This document shows, one piece after another, positions 1-12,727 of a stretch of 64,000 nucleotides of DNA. This DNA comes from Phoebastria nigripes (Eukaryota > Chordata > Aves > Procellariiformes > Diomedeidae): assembly GCA_035582835.1 (NCBI GenBank), contig JAYKAV010002607.1, forward strand, positions 64,064-128,063. Direction: 5' to 3'. The notes under the pieces are model-generated. The model ran no database searches. It was not told the DNA's origin and worked only from the letters and a program-made list of their open reading frames with translations. A program made the position numbers and the translations under genes. Each line of letters starts with the position of its first letter. The first letter of the stretch is position 1.

Positions 1-123
1 GAGGCACTTAGGGACATGGTTTAGTGGGGCTTGGTGGTGTTGGGTTGATGGTTGGACTTGATGATCTTAGAGGTCTTTTCCAACCTTAATGATTCTATGA
101 TTCTATGATTCTATGATTCTATA
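1..123 (+). mobile_element. CR1 LINE, 3' terminal fragment at window edge
   Basis: The sequence is the standard CR1 3' end: GAGGCACTTAGGGACATGG, then the GGTTGGACTTGATGATCTTAG block, CTTTTCCAACC, and four copies of the ATTCTATG octamer running to about 123. The tail closely resembles those of the copies ending at 11932 and 34014, so it probably belongs to the same young subfamily. The body continues to the left of the window. Confidence 0.93.
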
Positions 124-192
124 GCATCCACATGTTAAGATATATTGATTTTCATTACAAAAGTTTGTGTAGATGTGTGTATGTTTATAAAG

Positions 193-215
193 AAATAAAA
201 TACTACTACTACTAC

Positions 216-250
<35 letters not shown>

Positions 251-251
251 A
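193..251. repeat. Simple repeats: (TAC)n then (AAAT)n
   Basis: A short TACTACTACTACTAC run at about 200-216 is followed by an (AAAT)n microsatellite of roughly nine units to 251. It lies just downstream of the CR1 tail and is likely length-polymorphic. Confidence 0.9.
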
Positions 252-331
252 GTTTGCCTAGAACTTCTGTATATAACATAAAATTCAATTAGTGTTGCAA
301 TAACAGGAGAATAAATTAGTTAATTACTTAT

Positions 332-1299
332 TGGTGTGGTGGTGCATTTCCCCCCCCTCTCCTAGGCCGCTTGTTGATCTCAGAAATTCACATGAGACCT
401 CAGCCTTGGTGTACTGAGTCTGGTGGTTGAGCGCTCCTTGACCGTATCAGAAAGTCTGCATAGCTGAGGCTGGGAATGTACTCCTACTGCCTGGCCCAGG
501 TGTCAGGTAGAACAACACTGAAACCTTGAGAATTTTTAGTAATTACCACCTGGGACTGTGGCCAGGATGGAAATTTACAGATGACTAAAGCCAACCATCN
601 TGCGAACCTATAAACGGTGGTCCTAAGTGAGGCCCTTTGAGCTCTCCTGGACCGCAGCGGGCTGCACCCAGCATCTCCCTCTTGTGTGGGACAGCTCTCA
701 GAGCTCACGACCTTTCAAGTCTGCAATATTTGGAGGACCGTTGCCAAAAGCTGACGACGAGACCTGGGCTGAACCCCCTTCACTCCTTGAAGCTCAACCC
801 TCGCCCGCTGAAAGAAATGCCAAGACATTTTACGTGAATATTCCTTCACGGAACTTGAGGGGAATTTTTAACAGGTATACCTTTTGTACATTTATATATA
901 TATATATTTCTGTCTGTGTGTATGTGTGGACTAATAGTAAGCATAATCTGTGATTAAGTCGTGATTGTAGTAAACTCTACTAACACTTACTCGTAAATAT
1001 TAAATTAGTTAATGATTAAGTGCTGCTGAAGTTTGTTAATGATTAGTCGATGATTAGGTGCTGTTAAAACTGTGAATGAACCCTAGACTGCTGCTAAACA
1101 CATATAATCCCTAAGATATAAACCCTTAGACATAACATGATTTTCCTTCATATGTTTCATCCATGTCATAAGTAATAGAGTGGATCTTGCCATCGAACTC
1201 TGTTAAGTCACACCTTTATAGGTCTCTATTAAAATCACTTTCTGCTAATACCTTTGACGGTGATTCTTTAAGCGGCCTCTAAACCACTCATTCACGACA
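332..1299 (+). mobile_element. Probable endogenous retroviral LTR-type repeat
   Basis: This block differs from its AT-rich intronic surroundings in composition and organisation. It opens TGGTGTGGTGGTGCATTTC and carries a GC-richer middle at about 610-790. It ends with TAAGTCACACCTTTATAGG, an ATTAAA polyadenylation-like signal at about 1229, and CCTTTGACGGTGATTCTTTA before a CACGACA end near 1299. The terminal third resembles avian ERV LTR sequence as I remember it. I could not find matching target duplications, and no coding domain is present. The 5' boundary is a guess. Another unclassified interspersed repeat is possible. Confidence 0.42.
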
Positions 1300-4200
1300 A
1301 CTGGCTCTTCTCCTCCTCCACCTCAGACTGGTGTAGATCAATCACATGAAATTTAATGATTTGTCCATTTAGTCTTTTAACATAAATATCATAAATGTAG
1401 ATGAAGTGTCTCTAAATCTAGCATACTTTTACAGTTCTTCTTGAGCCATCATTCTCCAAATGTGGAAAGACTTTTTCACCTGTCAATAGCACTATTCCCA
1501 AGCAGGAATTGCCTGCTTCTTCAAGAGCCTCATACTCTACAAATACTCANTGAACTGTATTTCTGTATCTGTAAATGACAAAATACCTCTGCAAGTTATA
1601 AGTAGGAAAAAACAGCTTTGGTAAAGACACTGCATCTGAGTACACAGCAGTACATATAGGAATTTCTCAGCCTCTGTGTGTGTCAGAGGACATGAAGTCC
1701 CATACAGAAATATATTGCTTTTTAAAATCTTATTTTTGAGACTCTGTGGGAGCATTTATATCAATAGAGGAGTTAAGATTTTCTGTCAGTCTATTTTAAA
1801 CTCAAATCTAATCAAATATTTATTTGGGGTAAAGTGTTAGATAAGCTGATTGTAGAGAACATAACCACTCACTGTCTTGGGTATCAGAATTCAATTTCCT
1901 ATTTCACACACAATACAGAAAAAAATAAGATGCAAATAAAAATATCTAACTGGAAGCAAAAATATAAAACATAAATTTAAATATCCTTGAGACACTAAAC
2001 CCTTCATTTGCTGTTTTCTTTAGATTATTCAGATACTTTTATCACAAGACCACCTTGGAAGATTAATATTGATTTTAATTTCTTCTAATTGTTGCTAATT
2101 CAGGAAAAGTCCAGTGGTAGTCTCAATTTTTAGGGTTGTTTTCACAATATTATGCCTAGAAAAAAACATTAGGTACAGACATTCAGTATGACAAAATAAA
2201 GAGTATTATTGCTTTTTGTATCTGAAAAATAGAATATTCCCTGTAAGAACATCCAACAAACTAATTGCTGGCTTTTATGCCAAATTTTTAAAATGCCACT
2301 TCAAATACTCTAGAAAAAAAATAAGAATGACAGTACATAATTTGTGGCCACACGTTCACTACACTGTTCCACAAGCAAGACTATCTCCGTTTTTCAGTAG
2401 GCCTATTAAAAATTGGGGTATTTCACATGCAAATAGGTGCTACTAATCGTGTGCAAATATAGCAGGATCTTGCCCTGTGTGTTTGCAGGCAAGCTGCCTT
2501 TCCAGCTCTTATCCAATTTCTTCCCCTTCTCATTGTACACAAAAAATAGAACTTTCCTTTCCCTTTTTCCCTGTTGCTCTTGTACATCTGGTGTAATTTG
2601 TCATAAAGAACCATATTATTGTGAAAACTCGTTGAAATGTTGCAACAGAACTTCAGTATTAAAGTAGATGCTGTGAACTTTCACCGTGGGGAAATATGGT
2701 CATGAGCTCCNTACAATCACAGTACTCGGGTTTACCTGACATTAAAACAAGCCAGCACTCAGAGAAATTCTGCCAATATTCTTACTGCTGAGAGAGATTA
2801 TTGTACTGCCAAATTGCTGCCAATTACCTTATTCCTGAGTTTCATTATAGGATTATCAGAACAATGAATGGATAAAAGCCAGTTAAATTAAAACCAAAAC
2901 AGCCAGCATACATCTTGATGATTGGCTATCACCTCCTGACACTACTTATCCAATGTGATTTGTTCTGTCATATTTGATATAAATAATAAGGAATGTAGAA
3001 ATATCAGTTGTCAGTGTAAAAATTATTGACATGTCTGTAATGTATGTAGACTATTAATTACAACTTCTTTAAACTCAGGTTAATCATGATGGGTACTGTG
3101 GTTCTATCTACATTAGTAAGTAGTGCGGTACAGTAGAAGCAAGTCTGGGAAGTGAAANAATGAAGCTGAAGACACGATGTCCACACTATTAGTTTAAGTA
3201 GCTTTTAGTGTTACTTTAGTTTAGAGTAGCTTTTGTGTCCATTAGTGGGTGGAGTATGCTAAGTGCATCCCTGGAGCACACCTTTCAGTTCAGCTTCAAG
3301 TTTGTACCCTCCAAAACCTTTCTTCAATATGAATTCAGGTAGAAGAAGTGAGTGTTCATTTTGTGTCCCCAAGGGAAATTCTCAGGGATTTTATATAGTA
3401 CAGTGTACTTTTAACAGAAGCTGATGAAGTTCTGAGATATCTGCAAATGTTCTCTTCACCTATTTTGAAAGGAAGAATACAGTTTACTTACCATATATAT
3501 ATATGTGCATTTACACTGCATGTAAACCTACAGTGGCTATATGAAAAATAAGTTATCTAAAATAAATAATTACCTACTCCTATTTCTGGAAGAAGTCCTA
3601 AGGTATTTTGAAATAATCATTCTCCTAAAGCCAGACACACAAAAAAGGAAGCACCTAAAAGATATGCATTACCAACTTTTAGGTATTTGGTCCCTACTTG
3701 GAAACTCTAACCTTGAGTTCAATCCTAAGACTTCTATGAAGAGCATAAGAAAAAAAAAGTTATGAGTTCCTGGTCCAGAAAGTGGACAAAAGCAAGAAAG
3801 ACACTCTGAATTGTGAGCTATGGTAGTCATCCGAATTTTACTTCCTACACAAAGGAATGCTGAGGCATGTTACATTATGTCTGTCTTAGTAGAACACATA
3901 AGCACACTGTTATCAGGGACCAGAATATAGGTCCCCTATAAGCACCCAAGAAATTAGGCTGCAGGGCTTTATTCCTTCTTTTTTTTCTTTCTGGCTTAGT
4001 AAGCCTTGTTCATGCTTTGGCGCAAAGTATACTATGGCAATTAAAACTTTACCCATGGAGATGGAAGAGAACAGTTTTAAAACAGAGGAAATAATTGAAC
4101 TGACAGTAAAATAAACTTAACATCGCAGCCCTTAATACTGGGGTCCCATGGTGCAAATTTGTTCAACAATTTCTGACAGGTTAACTTTATTTACAAGCTT

Positions 4201-6987
4201 TATGTTGGATTAATTATTGTTTGTCAATGCCATTCTGACTTTATGCCAAACCATATATAAAACTAGAATAAAAACACAAAATGCTCATAAGTTTCCTTCT
4301 GTATGCTCTAGTTAATTTTACAGAAATTCAATCATGTGTTCATGCCAGATTCAGATCAGATTTGCACTGCTGGGTGTTCTGATGCTGCACAGATTCATTT
4401 TTAATGATCATGGAACCTTGGCCTCAGATATGATCCCAGAACACTGTAACCACCAAGTAAAGAAATACTGCAGCCACTGAGCTGTAAAAAAAAAAAAAAA
4501 AAAAAGAATTTGGAGGTAATTTCTTCTTGTAAATTCAAAAAACCATGAACCTGTGTTGTAACTTCTGTGGACTCTGGCAGTTTGTAGTATGAACTCTAAA
4601 TAGAAAGCCTACCAGACAAAACTGTAAAGACATTTTAAAAGAAATGCCAGCTGGGGTATTTGTAAAACTTTAGATGTCTAATCTAAAGAAGAACATGTCC
4701 TGAAAACATAATATATAGCATATAGGGTAAGGAAACACTATCAATGATCTCAGCTTAGATGAGTAAATTTATACTCATATAATTTCCTATTAATATTACT
4801 GTTTGTTACAGATGGGGAAATACTATTAAAACAGCAGTACCACTAATCCCCATAAAAACTTCACAAGACAAGCCATGAGGGGTTAATTATTCTGAATGTA
4901 AAAAAGTTTTTGCAGTTCATATGTTAAGCACTAAAGGATTAAAAGCATACTCCATGGGACTCCAAATAGTGTTTAATAATCTCTAATAATTATATTACTT
5001 ACTATACCATAAGTATAGACTGGGTGGGCCCTGCTNAGCGAAAAGGTCATGTTATCTTTTCATTTCTACATGCCATGGAAGACAGAGCTCGTAAATCATG
5101 TATAATCTATCGTCGGCTTCTGAAAGTGGTGTGGTATAATATCTTGGGATGACTCCAAAAAAAGAGGGGCAAATACATATATAAATCTTATTTCAGTACA
5201 TACATGGAAATATTAACAGATGTTTTAATATTAAAAAAGTAAGATAATATGAGAACATTGGAAACATCGAGAACTCTGTTAGCGTTATCTAAATCTCAAT
5301 TAATTCAAGCTCATAAACATAATCTATATGTTTTACACAGAATCATTTTTGAACTACCAAAGAGTAATTAAAAGTATGAAATGGTACTTGAGTGAGTTCA
5401 GAGTCTATAATGGATTTCTAAATGCATATAAATGTCAACAAATACTCATTCTGCAGTTGTTGCATCTTAAACATCCATAACATAATCTATTTAATTAAAT
5501 CAATGCAATTCAAAATGAGAGTTCCTGGCATTTTCATTCTGTCTTGGAACCATTTATGTGCTATTGAAACCTACAGTTGTAGAGAAAAAAAAGTCTATAT
5601 TATGTACTGGAAAACATGCCAATTACAAAACGTCTACCTAATTAGAATGATAGAAAAGTCTATAGAAAGAAAAGTGTTTGGATAATGTGGCTATAGTGAG
5701 GTATCAGAAACTTTAATGAACTTCCAAAGAGCCTAGGATGACAAATGAGCATGGGCTGTATGCACTGGGACAAAATTAGCTCCAGACCTCTTTCTCTTGG
5801 ATCTGTAAAGTTGTTGTAAGGAGGGCTGAAATATTTTTATGTTTTGGTGACTGAGTATTTTACATTCTAACACAGATCATCTGAAAGAGACCAAAGGAGC
5901 CACGTTTTTCAAATAAACTGACATATTTCTCTATGCTTGTATAGCAGAATGAGTTCACAATAAGTAATGATACCTGCTGCTTTGTATCCTTTGGAAATTG
6001 AGAGGTACACTTTCAATTTCTCAAAAGCTTTGCAATCTATTGGCAATTCATGTTTGACTATACTGATGAGACAGTCATTCAATGGATAATACTTTCTAAT
6101 AGGAGTTTCAGCAATTTTTCTTGACATAAGCAACATGTAAAAAAATTTATGTAAANATATAAAATATGTAAAATAGTGATGTTAATACATGTTGTCAGTA
6201 ACAGGTCTTTTGAGAATAAAATGAAAAGAACTCTTTTCTGTAATTTTCTTCTGTAATAAGTATATTACAAAAAGTTTTAAGGCCTTTCCCCACCAATTTC
6301 AAACCAGATTCTTTGTGTCCATATGTCCTGTTCAAAATTTCTGTCCTCCCTTTTCAGTTATAACATCCACACATACAAAGGAAAAAAATTATAAATTTAA
6401 GAAGTAAGTTAAATACACGTAAACAGGTAGTAGAAGGCAGTTTCTGTATGTGATGATTTTATTGAAAGAAAATACTTTTAATAAATAACAATACTTGCAA
6501 GAGATAGGTATGCAAATACATGTGCCTGCATCAAGATGATTACTGTGCATATATAGAAAGCATACAAGTAAGCTTTGCAACCAGCAAGCAAATGAATAAT
6601 TAATTACAATTTATACTCAATATAAGAGAAGCAGGGATTAAAGGTGAGGTTGCATGTGAGTTTAAGAACTCTAACTTCAAANGTCTATAGAGAGATATCT
6701 TCAGGAACACCCCATGTCTAAGCCCCCTTTATAATCAGCAGGGAAATGACTGATACAGTCAGTACTTAAAAATACTCTGTAGGTTACTTGGGAGAAGAGC
6801 GCTGGTCAGACCTTTTTGTGGGGTGGGGGAAGAAAAGGAAAAGAAATAACATGAACACATACATTTTTTTCTTGCGTTATTTAGTGCAGGATACTTTGGC
6901 TTAACACCTACCAAACGCTTCAGTGATTACAAATGCATTCATTTCCTCACAGTCTTTTCTAGAATACTCACTCTTAGAGTAATCAAG
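1300..6987. other. CSMD1 intron, AT-rich, nothing recognised
   Basis: About 5.7 kb of intronic sequence with no recognisable exon, RNA gene or young transposon on either strand. It contains a 20-base poly-A run at 4486-4505, a short (AT)n at about 3493-3506 and several isolated N bases. Short open frames here lack splice context or family resemblance. Confidence 0.7.
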
Positions 6988-7437
6988 TGTGCTGGTTTTG
7001 GCTGGGATAGAGTTAATTTTCTTCATAGTAGCTAGTATGGGGCTATGTTTTGGATCTGTGCTGAAAACAGTGCTGATAATACAGACATGTTTTAGTTACT
7101 ACTGAGCAGTGCTTACACAGGGTCAAGGCCTTTTCTGCTTCTCACACCACCCCACCAGAAAGTAGGCTGGGGGTGCACAAGGACTTGGGAGGGGACACAG
7201 CTGGGACAGCTGACCCCAACTGACCAAAGCGATATCCCATACCATATGACGTCATGCTCAGCATATAAAGCTGGGGGAAGAAGAAGGAAGGGGGGACATT
7301 CGGAGTGCTGGCGTTTGTCTTCCCAAGTAACTGTTATGCGTGATGGAGCCCTGCTTTCCTGGAGATGGCTGAACACCTGCCTGCCAATGGGAAGTAGTGA
7401 ATTAATTCCTTGTTTTGCTTTGCTTGCATGCATGGCT
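6988..7437 (+). mobile_element. ERVL-type LTR, 3' truncated
   Basis: This begins TGTGCTGGTTTTGGCTGGGA then TAGAGTTAATTTTCTTCATA, the start of an ERVL-type LTR I recognise as common in birds. The order continues through the U3 block with a CRE site and TATA box to the CTGAACACCTGCCTGCCAAT segment near 7370-7389. It stops at about 7437, before the polyadenylation region and terminal CA-rich end that the related inverted copy at 12728-13204 retains. The 3' part was therefore lost. No internal retroviral genes are attached. The 128-residue frame on the minus strand across this LTR is fortuitous. Confidence 0.82.
7247..7270 (+). promoter_or_regulatory. LTR U3 core: CRE palindrome plus TATA box
   Basis: A perfect cAMP-response-type palindrome TGACGTCA lies at 7247-7254. 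ATATAAAG follows at 7263-7270, a plausible RNA polymerase II core promoter of the LTR pointing along the + strand, antisense to CSMD1. In the related LTR at 12728-13204 the equivalent site has decayed to TGATGTCA and the TATA to CAATAAAG. Activity is not shown by sequence alone. Confidence 0.6.
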
Positions 7438-9611
7438 TGTACAAGCTTATAAAAACCAGTATGGCATGGACAGGACTGAAAGTTAAAGACCCCCATCATC
7501 TGCAGCTGTGCTCATTCTTTCACAGACTGACAGGGGAACAACATGCACACAGCACCTGTTTATTCTGGCTGGTGGTATTGATGCCCAACACTTCTGAAAA
7601 TCAAGTTCTAAATACACTGTGGTGAACAACTTAGATAATGAGAAACACATAAATCTTGTCTATCTTTCATCATTCTGTCTTAAGCAACTTTCCCCACCTA
7701 GAAAGTTTATGGAAGCAGAAGGAATAGAAATAAATAGGTTTATAACATTCATCTTCCTTAACTATCTTTCTTGCAAATAGTCTGGTCTCTACACGCATCC
7801 CTAATTCTGTTCATATATCATATACACATAGTTTTGGCAGGGTGATTTTAATACTATGCCTAACTTTTGAAGGAATAATCTTAATTTTATTCTTAAATAA
7901 CTTTCTTAGAGTTTTAAATTATTAGAAACATAGTTTTGATGACTGAAAATTCTGTTCCCTATTTATTGTTAATCTTCAGTTATAAAAAAATGACTAGATT
8001 CTAGGGCAACATCTTACTCTGTTGAAATGTAAACAATTCCCTCATGTAATGAAGAGAGGGGAGAAAACAGTCATATTCCTGCATATGAACTGTTAAAATT
8101 CTTACAAATGAATTCTAGATTTTTTTTCCTGAAAATGTATGTTTTCATAAACCTTATTTAATTTCAAAATTTAAAAAATGGTTATGTAATATATTTTACA
8201 TGAGTTATTTTAGAAGAGGTCATTTCAACAGTTTTCAGAAAGGGAAAAAAATCAGGCAGAAGAAAGCTAAGATCAAACTTTGATCTCAGGGGTGCACACA
8301 AACAACTTGAAATGTCTAACATTAAAAAAACCCTAAAACCTATATAAGGTTTTACTTTTGTATAACAGTATGAGAAGTATGGAACAGAATAATATCTTTA
8401 CATTTGTGTTGCTTAGATTTTATAATTAGACTGCTATAGTTTATACTTCTGTAAATTTACTAGTTAGCAAATCAACAATGAAGCACCTAAAAGATCTTAC
8501 ATTTGAATTGCAGCAAGAAGGATCTTGCAAGAAAGATTAGTCCATCATCCTAGGTTTCTAAGTGCAGATCATCTACCTGACTTAAGGAACTGCTTATCAA
8601 TAAGACAATTAGTTGGGTAATAATGACAGTGGTTGCCCTTGTCTCATACTCATTAGCTGCAGCTTCTCTTTCCCAAAACAGAGAGGGTTGAGCCAATAAT
8701 CCTAAACTGGAAATAACCATTTTTCATCCAACATGAGGCCAAAGTAGGCAAGCAGGCCAGGGGTGAAGAACAATAAGATATTGGCAGTTCTGTTCAAGTG
8801 TCCTAAGTTTTCAGACAGGAATTTTTGCTCGTGGGAAAATTCTGGTTATTACAGCAGTGGGAAGAAATTGTCAGTAACACTGCTGTCTACTCATGTAAAA
8901 CTTGAAAAAGAGGAAATGATTCACTGCAAACCAACAGGAGTCTTTTTGTGAAAAGCAGAGGACATGGGCAAACTTTTGGAACAAATCCCAGCTAAAACTC
9001 AGTAAATCCAACTGTACATACATATAATGGCAAAGTCTATAATGGCTTCATTGAAATAGATTTTTTTAAAAATATGAGAGAAAACGTTCAGGTTGAGGTG
9101 GCAAAGAAGGTAAAGACGTTCTGTCCTTCGAGCCACTGCATTGATAAATTAATGGAAACTCTGTGTTCCCACTAAGGTCTCAGAAATAATGCTTCAAATA
9201 TGATCACTTCTTTAATATTAAAGCAACATAATCTTTAAGCCAGCACTTCTGAGATTATGAATTTAGCTGAAATCTGCTTGCAAATTTGCTAGGATGCATA
9301 TATCAGAAACAAATATGCTTAAGAAGCCTACCTGAATTGGCATCACTGAAAAATCTTACTTTCATTTTCTAAAGATAGAATTTCAATATAAATGTAAAAC
9401 AACACATGCATATGGACATCTACGGTGATCTCTGCTAGCCCCTCTCTTTCTCACCTTCAAAGCATAACTGCATTTTAAACTTTATAACAGAAGATTTTAA
9501 AAACCAGCTCATTTCTTGATAATAGATGTGAAGTACAACAGGAAAACCTAGTGGCTTTAGATTGGATGAGAATCTCTGACCCATACACAGAAAAGACAGG
9601 AGTCCTTCAAC
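7438..9611. other. CSMD1 intron between LTR and CR1, nothing recognised
   Basis: About 2.2 kb of AT-rich intronic sequence. I see no exon, RNA gene or identifiable repeat. Small open frames lack supporting splice sites or similarity. Confidence 0.65.
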
Positions 9612-11932
9612 AGGTTTGTTTGCGAACAGAGAAGGACTTGTGGGTGATGTGATGGTTGGACGCTGTCTTGGGCACAGCAATCACAAAATGATGGAGTTTT
9701 CAATTCTTGGAGAAGTAAGGAGTGGGGTAAGCAGAACTGCTACCTTGGACTTCCGGAGGGCAGACTTTGGCCTGTTTAGGAGCCTGGTTGACAGAGTCCC
9801 TTGGGAGGCAGTCCTGAAGGGCAAAGGAGTCCAGGAAGGCTGGACATTCTTCAAGAAGGAAATCTTAAAGGCACAGGAGCAGGCCATCCCCATGTGCTGA
9901 AAGATGAGCCAGTGAGGAGGAAGACTGGCCTGGCTGAACAGAGAGCTTTGGCTGGAACTCAGGAAAAAAAGGAGAGTTTATGACCTTTGGAAGAGGGGGC
10001 AGGCAACTCAGGAGGACTACAAGGATGTCGTGAGGTTATGCAGGGAGAAAATTAGAAGGGCCAAAGCCCAACCAGAACTTAATCTGGCTCCTGCTGTAAA
10101 AGACAACAAAAAATGTTTCTATAAATACATTAGCAACAAAAGGAGGGCTAAGGAGAATCTCCATCCTTTATTGGATGTGGGGGGAAACATAATGACAAAG
10201 GATGAGGAAAAGGCTGAGGTACTTAATGCCTTCTTTGCCTCAGTCTTTAATAGTAAGACCAGTTGTTCTCTCAGTACCCAGCCCCCTGAGCTGGAAGACA
10301 GGGANGGGGAGCAGAATGAAGCCCCCATAACCCAAGGGGAAATGGTTAGTGACCTGCTACACCACACAGACATGCACAAGTCTATGGGGCTGGATGGAAT
10401 CCACCCAAGGGTGGTGAGGGAGCTGGCGGAAGTGCTCACCAAGCCACTTTCAATCCTTTATCAGCAGTCCTGGCTAACCGGGGAGGTTAACTGACTGGAG
10501 GTTAGCAAATGTGACGCCCATCTACAAGAAGGGCCGGAAGGAGGATCTGGGGAACTATAGGCCTATCAGTCTGACCTCAGTGCCAGGGAATGTTATGGAG
10601 CAGATCATCTTGAGTGCCATCACACAGCACGTACAGGACAACCAGGTGATCAGGCCCAGCCAGCATGGCTTTATGAAAGGCAGGTCCTCCTTGACTAACC
10701 TGATCTCCTTCTATGACAAGATGACCCACTTAGTGGATGAGGGAAAGGCTGTGGATGTTGTCTACCTAGACTTTAGTAAAGCCTTTGNCACCATTTCCCA
10801 CAGCATTCTCCTGGAGAAACTGGCTGCTCATGGCTTGGACGGGTGTACTCTTCGCTGGGTAAAAAACTGGCTGGGTGGCCGGGCCCAGAGAATTGTGGTG
10901 AATGGAGTTAAATCCAGTNGGCAGCCGGTTACAAGTGGTGTCCCCCAGGGCTCAGTATTGGGGCCAGTTCTGTTTAATATCTTTATCAACGATCTGGATG
11001 AGGGGATTGAGTGCTCCCTCAGTAAGTTTGCAGACGACACCAAGTTGGGTGGGAGTGTCGATCTGCTCGAGGGTAGGAAGGCTCTACAGAGGGATCTGGA
11101 CAGGCTGGATCGATGGGCCAAGGCCAATTGTATGAGGTTCAACAAGGCTAAGTGCCAGGTCCTGCACTTGGGTCACAACAACCCCATGCAACGCTACAGG
11201 TTTGGGGAAGAATGGCTGGAAAGCTGCCTGGCGGAAAAGGACCTGGGGGTGTCGGTCGACAGATGGCTGAACATGAGCCGGCAGTGTGCCCAGGTGGCCA
11301 AGAAGGCCGGTAGCATCCTGGCTTGTATCAGAAATAGTGCAGCCAGCAGGAGTAGGGAAGTGATCGTGCCCCTGTACTCGGCACTGGTGAGGCCGCACCT
11401 CTAATACTGTGTTCCGTTTTGGACCCCTCGCTACAAGAAAGACATTGAGGTGCTGGAGCGTTTCCAAAGAAGGGCAACAAAGCTGGTGAAGGGTCTAGAG
11501 CACAAGTCTTATGAGGAGCATCTGAGGGAACTGGGACTGTTTAGCCTGGAGAAAAGGAGACTGAGGGGAAACCTTATCACTCTCTACAATGACCTGAAAG
11601 GAGGTTGCAGCGAGGTGGGTGTTGTGTCTCTTCTCCNAAGTAACAAGCGATAGGACAAGAGAAAACGGCCTCAAGTTGCGCCAGGGGAGGTTTAGATTGG
11701 ATATTAGGAAAAATTTCTTCACTGAAAGGGTTATTAAGCATTGGAACAGGCTGCCCAGGGAAGTGGTTGAGTCACCATCCCTGGAGGTATTTAAAAGACG
11801 TGTAGATGTGGTGCTCAGGGACATGGTTTAGTGGTGGACTTGGCAGTGCTAGGTTAACGGTTGGACTTGATGATCTTAAATTTTTTTTCCAACCTAAACA
11901 ATTCTATGATTCTATGATTCTATGATTCTATA
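9612..11932 (+). mobile_element. CR1 LINE, 5'-truncated 2.3-kb copy
   Basis: The element starts abruptly inside the C-terminal part of the ORF2 endonuclease (FANREGLVGDV at about 9619). It runs through the linker, reverse transcriptase and C-terminal region to a CR1 3' tail with the GATGATCTTA block and three to four ATTCTATG octamers ending at 11932. ORF1 and most of the endonuclease are missing, the usual 5' truncation of target-primed insertion. It is antisense to CSMD1. No clear target duplication is visible, which is normal for CR1. It is closely similar to the copy at 32672-34014. Confidence 0.96.
9616..11653 (+). pseudogene. CR1 ORF2 remnant (endonuclease C-terminus and reverse transcriptase), broken
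   Basis: Segments of the CR1 ORF2 polyprotein lie in different frames. 9616-9900 holds the end of the endonuclease, with S-N-H at 9676-9684 where an S-D-H motif is expected, and closes at a TGA. 10030-10494 holds the linker and ends where a small indel disrupts the WLTGEV-to-DW region. 10511-11404 holds the reverse transcriptase: NYRPISLTS near 10553, YLDFSKAF at 10763-10786, [10 protein letters not shown] near 10937 and the catalytic FADD at 11027-11038. A TAA at about 11402 interrupts the RPHL-YCVPFW region, and 11450-11653 continues the C-terminal part. Several N bases fall inside. The copy cannot make an intact protein. Confidence 0.92.
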
Positions 11933-12722
11933 ACTGGCAAGTATCAGAACCAAATCAAAATAACCTTTAACAAATTAGCTTTTTCACATGTTCTAATACC
12001 TCATATCAAATATCTTGAATGATGAGAAATAGTTAACATCTTTCTTCTTTCTAATCCCATGCACAGAGGGATAATTCAGTGATTTAAGGATGATATATTA
12101 TGTAATTGTTGGAAACTAATTAAAATGTTTTTTTTTTTAAATGTTCAGAGAGCTTTTTTAAAAAAATATTATTAATCTTGTGTATGTATATTTGCAATAC
12201 ACATATTTAATGCAAACAGAAGCTGGCTTTCAAGCCAAGTGTTTTTGGAGAACACAGTTTAATAATCATGGACTATTCAGCCTGTACTCCTATCACAGCA
12301 TGCCACTACTGTTCTATTTTTTGTGATTCTTCCTCTTCCCAGTTTCATTCTTGCAACCTTCTTCTTACCAATACAGTCTGTCCTGCACTCCATATGCTTC
12401 CAATGTTTCTTGGAGAGCTTGTCTTGCTCTCCTCCTCTCTTACATGTGTATCCTAGTCTTTTTGTCTCAAACATGATCTTTCCCAATACCCTGTGGTGCT
12501 CTTCTTGCCTGCTGCACTTCTCAAGTTTCCTTGGTTTGGTTCTGCAGCTTCCCTTATTCCAAGTTGCAGACACGGAAAGATGAGAGGTGTCCATCTATTC
12601 CCTTCCTTCTCTCTTCTTCCTTCCTCTCCAAGTCTAGCTTTTATTTCCTCGCTATTGCAACCAAACAGCACTATACTCACTTTCTCAGGCTACCCACAAG
12701 ACAGTAGGCACTGAGAACACAG
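11933..12722. other. CSMD1 intron, nothing recognised
   Basis: About 0.8 kb between the CR1 tail and the inverted LTR. A pyrimidine-rich stretch at about 12320-12650 (runs of CTT, TCC and TTCC) gives long fortuitous open frames on both strands without family resemblance. Confidence 0.6.
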
Positions 12723-12727
12723 GATGG
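12723..12727. repeat. Target site duplication GATGG, left copy
   Basis: This 5-base sequence GATGG abuts the LTR at 12728 and is repeated exactly at 13205-13209. Five bases is the length expected for ERVL-type integrase. Confidence 0.8.

Noticed and set aside
627..953. 108-codon plus-strand frame in a GC-richer patch
   Set aside because: It lies inside the LTR-like block 332-1299 and runs into (TA)n and (TG)n low-complexity sequence. No protein family resemblance.
4486..4505. Poly-A run considered as the tail of a processed pseudogene
   Set aside because: The sequence before it shows no gene-like or SINE-like content and no flanking duplication was seen.
7113..7499. 128-codon minus-strand open frame
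   Set aside because: It lies across the antisense of the ERVL-type LTR, with no domain resemblance. It is a by-product of LTR composition.
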